64,000 nucleotides of DNA, taken from NCBI GenBank assembly GCA_963721725.1, contig CAVRLX010000016.1:372001-436000 (forward strand). Direction: 5' to 3'. The stretch's first letter is position 1. Each line of letters opens with the position of its first letter. Position numbers and translations under genes: made by a program. Positions 18,740 through 26,747 of the stretch are shown piece by piece. This stretch comes from RI-153 sp963721725 (GTDB taxonomy: Bacteria > Chloroflexota > Anaerolineae > Caldilineales > Caldilineaceae). Under the pieces are notes generated by a model, which saw nothing but the letters and a program-made list of their open reading frames with translations, was not told the origin of the DNA and searched no databases.

Positions 18740-19465
18740 ATGAAATCATTTGTGATTTATGGCATGGAGCGCACCGGGAGTTCTCTGCTGGTAAACCTCT
18801 TGAATTCGCATCCACAGATTCATTGCGAAGGGGAGTTGTTTCATCTGGGACACTGGCGGCGGCCTTTCTATCTTCTTGCCAGGATGTGGCAACATCATCC
18901 AATGCCGTATCTCATATACCGGCAGCTCCTCATGCGGGTCGCTGCCAGCAAGGCTGTCTATGGGTTCAAACTTCATACCAAATTGAACGGTGGGCAAGTG
19001 GCTGATGTCCCCGGATTTCTCCGTCTTTGGAGCGAACGAGGATGGAAAGTCATCCATCTGGAGCGGCAGTCTTTGTTGGATCAGGTTATTTCAAGTCTGG
19101 TTGCTGGTCAAACCAAAAGATATTTTGGACACAACGGAGGTCCAGAACCTTCCATGCAAGTCACCATACCAGAAGATAGGTTGCGCGCTGCACTGGAGAG
19201 GGCAGCCCAGATCAGCCAGAACAACCGACGAATGTTGGCCGATATCCCTCATCTCGTGATGACCTATGAGGAAGATCTTGCTCGAAATAGTAGTTGGCAA
19301 GCGACTGTCACCCGAGTCTGTAGCTTTCTTGACCTTCCCAGCACAACCCATGTTCACAGTCGCGTTTCCAAACCTTGGAGTCGTCCCTACAGCGAATTCG
19401 TCACGAACTATGCCGAACTGATTGAAATGGCGCGTCAGAACGGATACGATGTCTGGCGCAATTGA
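18740..19465 (+). CDS. Sulfotransferase family protein (Stf0-like)
   Basis: A 241-residue sulfotransferase. FVIYGMERTGSSLLVNLLNSHP (residues 4-25) is the PAPS-binding loop in the Stf0-like form RTGSS, and YGFKLHTKL and WKVIHLERQSLLDQVISSLV match the second PAPS segment. LVMTYEEDLARNSSWQATVTRVCSFLDL is the standard C-terminal pattern in which an acidic YEEDL pair precedes the last helices. ATG 18740 starts directly at the domain; the frame opens further upstream but only inside the pyruvyl transferase gene. Its end overlaps the next gene by 17 bases. It is the fourth apparently intact sulfotransferase domain of the locus. Confidence 0.83.
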   Translation: MKSFVIYGMERTGSSLLVNLLNSHPQIHCEGELFHLGHWRRPFYLLARMWQHHPMPYLIYRQLLMRVAASKAVYGFKLHTKLNGGQVADVPGFLRLWSERGWKVIHLERQSLLDQVISSLVAGQTKRYFGHNGGPEPSMQVTIPEDRLRAALERAAQISQNNRRMLADIPHLVMTYEEDLARNSSWQATVTRVCSFLDLPSTTHVHSRVSKPWSRPYSEFVTNYAELIEMARQNGYDVWRN

Positions 19466-20495
19466 ACTGAACTCCGCAGTATTGGCTCCGATAGCCTGGC
19501 TTCGTTCCGTCAGGGTAGTGCACCTGCGCATCTACAACCCGGCTATCATCCGCTTCCGTGACCGCCTGCTGATGGCCTATCGCGTCGATTCCGGACGTCG
19601 AAAAACCATGCAGCGGCGAATCGCGCTTTGCCAATTGGATGAGAAGCTAAACGTCATCCCCGGTTCGGTTGTCCCTTTCTCCGACACTATCCCAGAGAGC
19701 GACTCCCGCTACTACGACCCCCGTTTTCTGGTTTACAATGACCGACTCTTTATTCACTACAATAACAATTTCCAGGCTCGTCCCAATCGGATATGTTTGG
19801 TAGAGTTGGACCCAGATACACTGGCGGCCAAAGGGGTGGCTCGCCCTCTGGTTCTAGACGGCCCGCGCCAGGAGATCGAGAAAAACTGGATGCTCTTTCC
19901 GCACGATGGAGAACTCTTTGCTGTCTATTGGATCGCGCCCCACACGATTTTGAGCGTCAATCTGAAAGGCGAAGGTGACATTTCCTGCAAGCTCGTTTAC
20001 AAAACAGATTGGGATGTCTCTGTCTATGCTGACCACTACGGCCCGCCATTCGGTGGTGCGCCGCCGGTGCGCAGAGGCAATCAGTATCTATCTTTTTTTC
20101 ACTCGCGCCGGCCTGTCAGTCCTCTGCGCTGGGTATTGCGCTACTGGCCGATTGCGCCAAATGTCCGGCTGCCCCGCTATCTGGCCGCCATCGAATGGCG
20201 TCTGCGCCAGCCTTTTGGTCAGGTCCGTTACGCAGCCGGGGCCTATGCGTTTGAAGCTGCACCGCCCTTTCGGCCACTGTGGATTACGCCCGCGCCCGTA
20301 TTGTGCCCGGAAGACCATCCCCCACGTCAACACCACCACCGCGCCAATCCATTTACCGATGGCATCGTCTACCCTTGTGGCGCAATCCCCTGGTATGACG
20401 ACGGCTGGCTGGTCTCCTACGGTCTGCACGATGAACAGTGCTGTTTGCGACATATTTCTGTTCACAGAGAAATTATTGAAGGCCAATCCAAATGA
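19449..20495 (+). CDS. GH130-like five-bladed propeller protein
   Basis: About 348 residues with the repeating strand pattern of a GH130/GH43-like beta-propeller. IYNPAIIRFRDRLLMAYRVDSG, YYDPRFLVYNDRLFIHYNN, EIEKNWMLFPHDGELFAVYWIAPH and GGAPPVRRGNQYLSFFH mark successive blades; HRANPFTDGIVYPCGAIPW and DDGWLVSYGLHD close the fold. GH130 enzymes phosphorolyse mannosides, but related proteins inside glycan-synthesis loci often have unproven roles. The general-acid position cannot be assigned with confidence. ATG 19449 is inside the end of the sulfotransferase gene, and the stop overlaps the next ATG as ATGA. No signal peptide, so a cytoplasmic role is likely. Confidence 0.72.
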   Translation: MSGAIELNSAVLAPIAWLRSVRVVHLRIYNPAIIRFRDRLLMAYRVDSGRRKTMQRRIALCQLDEKLNVIPGSVVPFSDTIPESDSRYYDPRFLVYNDRLFIHYNNNFQARPNRICLVELDPDTLAAKGVARPLVLDGPRQEIEKNWMLFPHDGELFAVYWIAPHTILSVNLKGEGDISCKLVYKTDWDVSVYADHYGPPFGGAPPVRRGNQYLSFFHSRRPVSPLRWVLRYWPIAPNVRLPRYLAAIEWRLRQPFGQVRYAAGAYAFEAAPPFRPLWITPAPVLCPEDHPPRQHHHRANPFTDGIVYPCGAIPWYDDGWLVSYGLHDEQCCLRHISVHREIIEGQSK

Positions 20496-21529
20496 GCGCC
20501 CATCTTTCGGTTCGTCCTATTCATGAAAGTAACTATGATCAGTGGACACGCTTTGCAATGACTGCGCCTTCAGGCAGCATCTTTGCTCTGCCAGGCTATT
20601 TAGAGATATTCTGTGCAGTGGCAGGGGGGCGCTTTTCCATTGTCGGCGTCTATGATGGCGACGAACTGGTGGGGGGTATGCCCCTCTATTTGCGCCCCAC
20701 CAAACTCGGCATGTTGGCTGCGGGCCGCTCCCTGTTGGCCTATCACAGCCCTGTCATACGAGAGTACACGACAAAATCGCCGGCAGCACGCACATCCCGG
20801 CAGAACGCCATCCTGACGGCATTGGCAAACTATCTACGCACTGTTGACTGTGTCCACATGGTTTTGCATGTTCGGCACACCATTGCCGACATTCGCCCCT
20901 TTCAGGGGGCAGGCTGGCAGGCGCGGCCTAATTACACCTATTGGGTCGATATCTCTGATTTGCCATCCGCCTGGGAGAGGGTCGATCAGAACCTTCGACG
21001 CCTGATCAGCCGTGCCACGGATCGGGGATTGGTATGCACCGAGGATGACGACTTTGACAGCTTCTACAGGCTGCACCTTGCAATACACAAGCGGAAAAAG
21101 TCATCCCTCTATTTATCGGAGCCATGGTTTCGCACCTATTTTCAACGTGTCAAAGCGTTGGGTCTCTGTCGTCTCTACCATGCCCGTCTCCCTGATGGCA
21201 GATCCGTGGCAACGCAACTTGTCCTGACGGGGCCATATGCTGTTAGCCATACGGTGTGCGCGGGTTCCGACGAGGAATTTCTGGCAACGGGTGCAAGTCC
21301 GTTTCTGCGCTGGAAGGCGTTCGAGTCCCTCGCTGGGCTGGGCTATGCCGTCAACGATCTGACCGGAGCATCCTATCCCAGTGACGTGTCCCGCTTCAAA
21401 AGCCAGTTGGGCGGGGATCTTGTGGCGAACTGGCTGGTGACACGACCGCTAACGCTGCGGTATCGGTTACGCGACAAGGTGGTATCTTTGATGAAAGTAG
21501 TGCGCACCTGGATGCACGTAAGGGACTAA
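20492..21529 (+). CDS. FemAB/BioF2-like GNAT acyltransferase
   Basis: A 345-residue protein of the Acetyltransf_6 (BioF2-like, FemAB-related) group. The first GNAT-like half runs to about residue 150 (SIFALPGYLEIFCAVAGGRFSIVGVYDGDELVGGMPLYLR). The second half has LRRLISRATDRGL, FYRLHLAIHKRKKSSLYL, RLYHARLPDGRSVATQLVL and the conserved closing helix and turn GASPFLRWKAFESLAGLGY with NDLTGAS. Such proteins are common in exopolysaccharide loci and are thought to transfer an acyl or aminoacyl group to a sugar amine. It is bracketed by an ATGA overlap before and a 4-base gap after. The donor is unknown. Confidence 0.8.
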   Translation: MSAHLSVRPIHESNYDQWTRFAMTAPSGSIFALPGYLEIFCAVAGGRFSIVGVYDGDELVGGMPLYLRPTKLGMLAAGRSLLAYHSPVIREYTTKSPAARTSRQNAILTALANYLRTVDCVHMVLHVRHTIADIRPFQGAGWQARPNYTYWVDISDLPSAWERVDQNLRRLISRATDRGLVCTEDDDFDSFYRLHLAIHKRKKSSLYLSEPWFRTYFQRVKALGLCRLYHARLPDGRSVATQLVLTGPYAVSHTVCAGSDEEFLATGASPFLRWKAFESLAGLGYAVNDLTGASYPSDVSRFKSQLGGDLVANWLVTRPLTLRYRLRDKVVSLMKVVRTWMHVRD

Positions 21530-21533
21530 GGCT

Positions 21534-21650
21534 GTGGCTCTGCACAAGCGCATCCACGAACACAACAATTTGATTCAACGCGAAAAATTTCGCCAGGAGT
21601 GGTTTAGGGTTATGCGTCAATCATTGCCCCGCAAGCGCCAGTTGTTATGA
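21534..21650 (+). CDS. Small 38-residue ORF translationally coupled to the nucleotidyltransferase
   Basis: A GTG-started frame of 38 codons that begins 4 bases after the FemAB-like stop and ends in an ATGA overlap with the nucleotidyltransferase ATG at 21647. The peptide is basic and helix-prone (residues include REKFRQEWFRVMRQ) with no cysteine, no glycine and no hydrophobic stretch. It does not look like a lasso precursor: no threonine-before-glycine core boundary is visible. It is too short for a domain call. It could be a real small protein, a cryptic precursor or a translational coupler. Confidence 0.35.
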   Translation: MALHKRIHEHNNLIQREKFRQEWFRVMRQSLPRKRQLL

Positions 21651-22783
21651 CAAATCAAGCCAGCATGAAGCCATTGACGCCAGCCACGGTTGCCCTGCTC
21701 AAAACTCTCATAGGTCCGTCGTCTGCCATTGCCCAACACTTTGAGCAGTGGCAGGCCAAAACGGACTTTGAACGGCTGGAAATCGGCCACTTTCCCCTGC
21801 TTGCCCTGCTCTATCCACGGGTAAAAGAGAACGTGTCGCACCCGTGGATGCCCCGGCTCAAAGGGATCTACCGGCGCATGTGGTATGGGAATCAGCTTGC
21901 CCTCAAGGCCGCCGACAATGCGTTGCAGACATTGGCACAGGCTGCACTGCCCGCCCTGCTCATCGGTCCAGCGGCGCTGGCGGTGACCGTCTATGCCGAT
22001 CCAGCCACCCGTCCCATCGGCGTCGCGCAAATTCTGGTCCCCACAGGGCAGCGATTGACCGCCATCCAGACGCTGATTGAGGCTGGCTGGCAGCCTTCGC
22101 CCCCGATCAAAGATCTGACCACGCCCCGTTTTGAGCGCTGGCAGTCGGGCCATCTTTTTGCCAAAAGTCTTGCCCAAAGAGAGGAAAAAATGCGCATCTC
22201 TCTCTGTTGGCATACGCTGCCCCAGGCTCCCACTTTGACCGCCCCGTGGTTTGACCGCGCTGTCCCGCTGGAGAGCAAAATTGTGCAAGGCCGCACGTTG
22301 GCCCCCACCCACCAATTTTTGCGGGCACTGGCAATTGCACCCGCGCTGGAACTGATTCCCCTGCTGGATGGGATCAATCTTATGGCACACCACATGATAG
22401 ACTGGCCGGAGCTTGTGGCCCTGGCCCAGCAGAGTGACCTTTCCATTGGAATGGCGGCGCGGCTGGCCGAGATTCAGCGCCTCGGCGATATCGACATCCC
22501 CAGCCAGCCATTAGCCGAACTGCAACAGGCCCGCCCCTCAGTCTATGCGCGGACGATTTGGCAACTGGAACAGATCCCCCCTGGGAGCGCACCCCAATCC
22601 AGACGCGTTCGGCTGGCCTATACAACCTTTCAACAGCGCGCCTTGGCTCTGGGGATTGCCCCCCATCCGGGCAATTTCTATGCTTATGTACGCGCTCATT
22701 TTGCCATAGATTCCCTCCCCTCTATGCTGCGATATGGCATCAGAAAAATCACCAGCGCGCCGCCTCTGCCCCACGGATGGTAG
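21647..22783 (+). CDS. Nucleotidyltransferase family 5-like protein
   Basis: A 378-residue protein that looks like NTP_transf_5, an uncharacterised nucleotidyltransferase family often found beside PqqD and HPr-kinase-like genes in RiPP and glycan loci. LLALLYPRVKE and IYRRMWYGNQLALKAA form the helical N-terminus, and LPALLIGPAALAVTVYADPATRPIGVAQILVP is the presumed palm strand pair; the usual GxxL...YxxxxxRxxxDxDlLV pattern is only partly kept here, with YADPATRP in place of the acidic pair, so catalytic competence is uncertain. LIPLLDGINLMAHH and LPSMLRYGIRKI follow. It is the last gene of the plus-strand cluster. Its substrate is unknown. Confidence 0.7.
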   Translation: MTNQASMKPLTPATVALLKTLIGPSSAIAQHFEQWQAKTDFERLEIGHFPLLALLYPRVKENVSHPWMPRLKGIYRRMWYGNQLALKAADNALQTLAQAALPALLIGPAALAVTVYADPATRPIGVAQILVPTGQRLTAIQTLIEAGWQPSPPIKDLTTPRFERWQSGHLFAKSLAQREEKMRISLCWHTLPQAPTLTAPWFDRAVPLESKIVQGRTLAPTHQFLRALAIAPALELIPLLDGINLMAHHMIDWPELVALAQQSDLSIGMAARLAEIQRLGDIDIPSQPLAELQQARPSVYARTIWQLEQIPPGSAPQSRRVRLAYTTFQQRALALGIAPHPGNFYAYVRAHFAIDSLPSMLRYGIRKITSAPPLPHGW

Positions 22784-22890
22784 CGTGATTTTGTCGCGCC
22801 CCATCTCGCTCTAATCTTGTACCTTCCGCGCTGGCGGGTATAATGGGCCGTGGTATCCCTTCACTTCACCCCACCCACAAGGAGAACCCT

Positions 22891-24082
22891 ATGAAGATAA
22901 CCGCCGTGCGTATTTTTGAGCTTCAAGGCACGATGCAGCATCAAGAGGATGTCTTTTGGGAAGAGCGCTTGATTCGCCCCATCGACATTTATCCTGAGCA
23001 CAAGGCTGAAGGCACGGTCTGGATTGCGTCGGAGCAAAAAGGGCACTATGCGATTAAGTCCTATTTTGTGCAGATTGAGACCGACGCCGATGTCTATGGC
23101 ATTGGCGGCCCCATGCCGCATGAGCAGGCTTACGTAATCAGCACCCAATTGGCTTCGTTGCTCGTCGGCCACGATCCTCTTGCGATTGAACGGCTGTGGG
23201 ACCGCATGTACCGATCACAGATCCACGGCCGCAAGGGCGTGGCGATGATGGCAATTAGCGTGGTGGACTGCGCGCTGTGGGATCTGAAGGGCAAATGGTT
23301 CAACGCCCCGGTCTATCAGTTGTTGGGCGGCCCCACGCGTACAGAGATCCCCGCCTATGCCAGCGCGCTGGGCTATTCGCTCGATCCTGAACTGGTTCAG
23401 GAACGGTCGCAAATGATGGTCTCTCAGGGCTACAAGGCCATGAAGTGGTTCTTCCGCGATGGCCCCACCGATGGCAAAGCGGGCATCGAGCGCAATCTGC
23501 GCCTTGTCCGCACCCTGCGCGAGAGCGTGGGCGCAGATGTGGACATTATGCTGGACGCCTGGTCGAGTTGGGACGTGCCCTACACGCTGCAAATGGCGCG
23601 CCGGCTGGAAGAGTATCACCCGCGCTGGATCGAAGAGCCGGTGCTGGCCGACAAGATCGCCCAGTATGCTGAGATTCGCGCTGGCTCGCCCATCCCCATC
23701 AGTGGCGGCGAACACGAGTATACGCGCTGGGGCGTGAAACAACTGCTGGATCGCGCGCGCGTTGGACGTGCTGCAAACCGACATCTACTGGGCGGGCGGC
23801 ATCTCCGAGACCATGAAAATCTGCGCCCTGGCCTCGGCCTATGACATCCCCGTGATCCCCCACGGCCACTCCACACCGGCCAGCGCTCATCTCATCGCCG
23901 CCTGGCCCGAACCCACCACGCCGCTGCTCGAATATCTGATCAAGTGGAACGAAATCCATCAATTCTTCCTTAAAACCCCGCTTAAACCGGTTAACGGCGT
24001 TGTCACCCTGCCCACCGCGCCGGGGCTGGGCATGGAGTTGGACGAGGATAAGATGGAGCAGAAGACCGAAGTGACGTTTTAG
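22891..24082 (+). CDS. Enolase-superfamily sugar-acid dehydratase (RhmD-like), frameshifted
   Basis: A mandelate racemase/muconate lactonizing enzyme of about 396 residues. Metal-ligand motifs are IMLDAWSSWD, WIEEPV and SGGEHEYTRWG. The late HGHS motif and PTTPLLEYLIKWN resemble L-rhamnonate-dehydratase-like enzymes, which remove water from aldonic acids. AAGGAG lies 7 bases before ATG 22891; an earlier in-frame ATG at 22843 lacks this. The frame slips near 23752-23760 in a GCGCGCGCG tract: LLDRA should continue as ALDVLQTDIYWAGGISE, so one extra base is present. The gene reads to 24082. The downstream Gfo-type oxidoreductase and hydroxyacid dehydrogenase suggest a sugar-acid catabolic unit. 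The exact substrate is unassigned. Confidence 0.82.
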
Positions 24083-24096
24083 GAATGTTTTAGGAA

Positions 24097-24141
24097 TAAT
24101 GAGTAATGAGTAGAGAAGTTAAACCTACTCATTACTCATTA
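24097..24141. terminator. Perfect 17-bp intergenic hairpin
   Basis: TAATGAGTAATGAGTAG at 24097-24113 pairs without mismatch to 24125-24141 across an 11-base loop. It lies between the dehydratase stop and the next ATG. There is no long T tract, so it may process or stabilise RNA rather than terminate transcription. Confidence 0.6.
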
Positions 24142-24190
24142 CAGTTATACTTTCCATTTCGATATTACAAGACGCTAGGAGCACACCCTC

Positions 24191-25345
24191 ATGACTCGTC
24201 CCATCAAAGTTGGTATCCTCGGCCTGGGCCAGCGTGGCCTGCAACATCTGGCGGGGCTTTGGCAGCTTCAGCAAGAAGGGCTGGTGGAGATCACCGCGCT
24301 GATGGATGCCTTTGAAAGCAATCTGGACCCCGCCAAGATTCAACAATATGTGCCGGGCATCCCTGCCGACAAGATCAAGCGCACACAAGATGTAAACGCC
24401 GCCATCGACTCTGGCGATTTCGAGATGTTCCACATTGACATTCCGCCCAACGTCCACAAGGGCGAAGTCGTGCGCGCCGCCAAAGCCGGGCTGCACGTCT
24501 TTGTGGAAAAGCCCATGAGCCTCTTTTTGGACGAGGCGATTGAGATGCAAGAGGCCATCCGTGCCGCGGGGGTCCTCTCGACTGTGGGCTTTCAACAGCG
24601 CTTCGACGCCGCCCACGAAGCTGTTCGCGACTATGTACAGGGCAAAAACCCGGTTATGGCAACCTATACGCGCCACGCCGGCATTGAAACCCACAACGTT
24701 AAACACACGCCCACGGAGACGGCCAAAGGGCCAGTCAACCGGGTATGGACGGCCAGCCGCGCCTGGTCGGGCGGCACAATGGTGGAGGCGGGCATCCATC
24801 CGCTGGATCTGTGGCGCTATTGGATGGGCGATGTGAAGTGGGTGCAGGCGATCTACATGCACCGCCCCGAAGCCGAGATCATCGACGGTGCGGACAATCC
24901 GTACACGTACACGGCGCTCTTTGGCTTCGAGAACGGCGCGGTGGGCGACATGATTCTGTCGCGCCTGCGCCGCGTTTTCTATGATGAAACCGATCACAAG
25001 GTCTTCTTGAACGAGACAATTCTGGAGATCGACCGTGGTGTCACCGCCTATCGCTACGAAGGCGACTATCCGCCCGCCAAACATCCATCCAACGAGGAGA
25101 TCCGCCACGCGTTGCCCGTGGGCGAACGGCGCAACACGACCTATGAGATCAACAAGGCGTTCATCCAGGCCATCGGCGACAATCGCCCCGACCTGATCCG
25201 CTCGTCTTTTGACGACGGCATGAACAGCCTCGCCGCGGTGATCGCCGCCAACGTTTCCGACGAGTTGGGCGGTCAGCGTGTGGATGTGAACGAACTGCTC
25301 ACGGCAGACGAGTATGCCAGGTTCCGCCAGCGACCTGCGGCCTAG
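24191..25345 (+). CDS. Gfo/Idh/MocA family oxidoreductase
   Basis: A 384-residue NAD(P)-dependent sugar or cyclitol oxidoreductase. The Rossmann motif is VGILGLGQRGLQHL (about residues 7-20). The canonical EKP site is present in LHVFVEKPMSLFLDEA (about residues 97-112), and GGTMVEAGIHPLDLWRYWMGD carries the conserved acid and histidine of the active site. The gene starts after the hairpin at 24097-24141 and follows the enolase-superfamily dehydratase, suggesting a shared sugar-acid pathway. The 179-base gap after it (25346-25524) is low-complexity, with repeated GGCAAAAGG and AATCTGCG words, and has no gene. Confidence 0.87.
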   Translation: MTRPIKVGILGLGQRGLQHLAGLWQLQQEGLVEITALMDAFESNLDPAKIQQYVPGIPADKIKRTQDVNAAIDSGDFEMFHIDIPPNVHKGEVVRAAKAGLHVFVEKPMSLFLDEAIEMQEAIRAAGVLSTVGFQQRFDAAHEAVRDYVQGKNPVMATYTRHAGIETHNVKHTPTETAKGPVNRVWTASRAWSGGTMVEAGIHPLDLWRYWMGDVKWVQAIYMHRPEAEIIDGADNPYTYTALFGFENGAVGDMILSRLRRVFYDETDHKVFLNETILEIDRGVTAYRYEGDYPPAKHPSNEEIRHALPVGERRNTTYEINKAFIQAIGDNRPDLIRSSFDDGMNSLAAVIAANVSDELGGQRVDVNELLTADEYARFRQRPAA

Positions 25346-25524
25346 GCAGAGAATTTATCGCAAAGCCGCCAAGGACACGGAGAAGGCAAAGGGCAAAAGG
25401 CAAAAGTGGTCCAGTTTTTCCTATGGAATCTGCGTAAATCTGCCAAATCTGCGTCATCTGCATTCTTTTCTGCGCTTTGCGCCCTGCCGCGGCTTTGCGG
25501 TGAAATCAAACAAAAGGAGGAGTT

Positions 25525-26466
25525 GTGAATTTACTGATCTATCCCCCGCTTAATGCGGATGAACTGGAACAAGTGCGGGCGGTCTCGGAAGGGGTGGAGA
25601 TTGTCAACGCGCAGAGCGAAGCCGAAGCGCTTAAGGCCATCGCCGACGCCGAGGGCATGTACGGCAACCTCACGCCCGCCATGTTGGAGCAGGCGGGCAA
25701 ACTGCGCTGGCTGCAAACGCCCATTGCCGGGCTGGAGAACTACATGTTCCCGAAACTGGCCGAGAGCAACGTCACCCTCACCAATATGTCGAAAATCTAC
25801 AGCGACATGATCGCCGATCACGCATTGGGCTTTATCCTCATGTTTGCGCGCGGGCTGCACCTGTACATGCGGCGGCAGGTGCAGGGAAAATGGCAAAAGG
25901 ATACACCCGTGCGCCATCTGGCCGACTGCACCTTGGGCATTATCGGCTTGGGCGGGATTGGCACAGAACTGGCAAAGCGCGGCAAGGCCTGTGCCATGCG
26001 CGTCATCGCTGTGGACGCCCGCCCCGGCGAGCCGCCCGACTTTGTCGACGCGCTCTGGCCGCAGTCGCAATTGAACGATCTGCTGGCCCAGTCTGATTTT
26101 GTGGTGAGCTGTGTGCCGCAGACGCCAGAGACCGAGGGGTTGCTCGGAGCGAGCGAGATCGGGCGTATGAAGTCGTCGGCCTATCTCATCAATATCAGTC
26201 GCGGCGTAGTGGTAAAACTGGATGCGCTGGTGGATGCCCTGCGTAACGGAACTATCGCCGGCGCCGCGCTGGATGTCTACGAGATCGAGCCGCTGCCTGC
26301 CGATCACCCGCTGTGGGGTATGGACAACGTGATCATGACCCCGCACGTGGCGGCACAGAATCCGCACGTTTCACAGCGCCGCATCGACACCCTCACCGGC
26401 AACCTGCGCCGCTATCTCAACGGTGAGCCGCTGCGCAATGTGGTGGATAAAATGATGCTGTTTTAG
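25525..26466 (+). CDS. D-2-hydroxyacid dehydrogenase (NAD-binding)
   Basis: A 313-residue D-isomer-specific 2-hydroxyacid dehydrogenase, which reduces 2-keto acids to D-2-hydroxy acids or the reverse. The catalytic domain starts at the N-terminus. MIADHALGFILMFARGLHLYMR is the dimer and helix region. The Rossmann GxGxxG motif is LGIIGLGGIGTELAKRG (about residues 134-150). NISRGVVVKLDALVDAL holds the catalytic arginine (SRG), DVYEIEPLP the glutamate, and MTPHVAAQNPH the histidine. GTG 25525 has a near-perfect AAGGAGGAG before it. A strong terminator follows at 26503, so it is the last gene of this unit. Confidence 0.88.
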   Translation: MNLLIYPPLNADELEQVRAVSEGVEIVNAQSEAEALKAIADAEGMYGNLTPAMLEQAGKLRWLQTPIAGLENYMFPKLAESNVTLTNMSKIYSDMIADHALGFILMFARGLHLYMRRQVQGKWQKDTPVRHLADCTLGIIGLGGIGTELAKRGKACAMRVIAVDARPGEPPDFVDALWPQSQLNDLLAQSDFVVSCVPQTPETEGLLGASEIGRMKSSAYLINISRGVVVKLDALVDALRNGTIAGAALDVYEIEPLPADHPLWGMDNVIMTPHVAAQNPHVSQRRIDTLTGNLRRYLNGEPLRNVVDKMMLF

Positions 26467-26502
26467 CTCTCCATTTTTGCACAGGCTTTTACGTTCTATT
26501 TA

Positions 26503-26535
26503 ACAGATTCTGCCCGCGGGCAGAATCTGTTTTTT
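26503..26535 (+). terminator. Rho-independent terminator
   Basis: A perfect palindrome from 26503 to 26530 (ACAGATTCTGCCCG and its complement, almost no loop) is followed directly by a run of T. It lies 36 bases after the dehydrogenase stop. Confidence 0.85.
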
Positions 26536-26602
26536 GATTGGCTACCCCGTCCTTTTTCTCTTTTAAGTCATTTTCCTGATGAGCGCGTTCTTTCTATATT
26601 GT

Positions 26603-26608
26603 TATAAT
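26603..26608 (+). promoter_or_regulatory. Possible -10 box for the histidine kinase gene
   Basis: TATAAT at 26603-26608 with no clear -35. It overlaps an in-frame ATG at 26607, so if it is a real promoter the kinase must start downstream, at 26748, where GAGGG gives a ribosome site. Confidence 0.35.
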
Positions 26609-26747
26609 GGCTAAGGATTACAGTTTTGTAAGGAATTCTGGTGATTATAGACCTCTTACATTCTTATGGTGCATGGAAGTGACCAAGTATTTTTCTACTA
26701 GTTCTGTAAATGAGTTGATGACCAGTAGTTACATAGAGGGCTGTTTC

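Noticed and set aside
1492..22783. A complete lasso-peptide gene cluster
   Set aside because: PqqD, HPr-kinase-like, ABC and nucleotidyltransferase genes are present, but no asparagine-synthetase-like cyclase, no transglutaminase-type B2 protease and no recognisable precursor are in the window.
24125..25108. Minus-strand open frame opposite the Gfo-type gene
   Set aside because: It is an antisense shadow with no domain and ends in the hairpin at 24097-24141.
25346..25524. Possible short repeats or array in the low-complexity gap
   Set aside because: Words such as GGCAAAAGG and AATCTGCG recur irregularly with no regular spacers, so it is not a CRISPR or tandem array.
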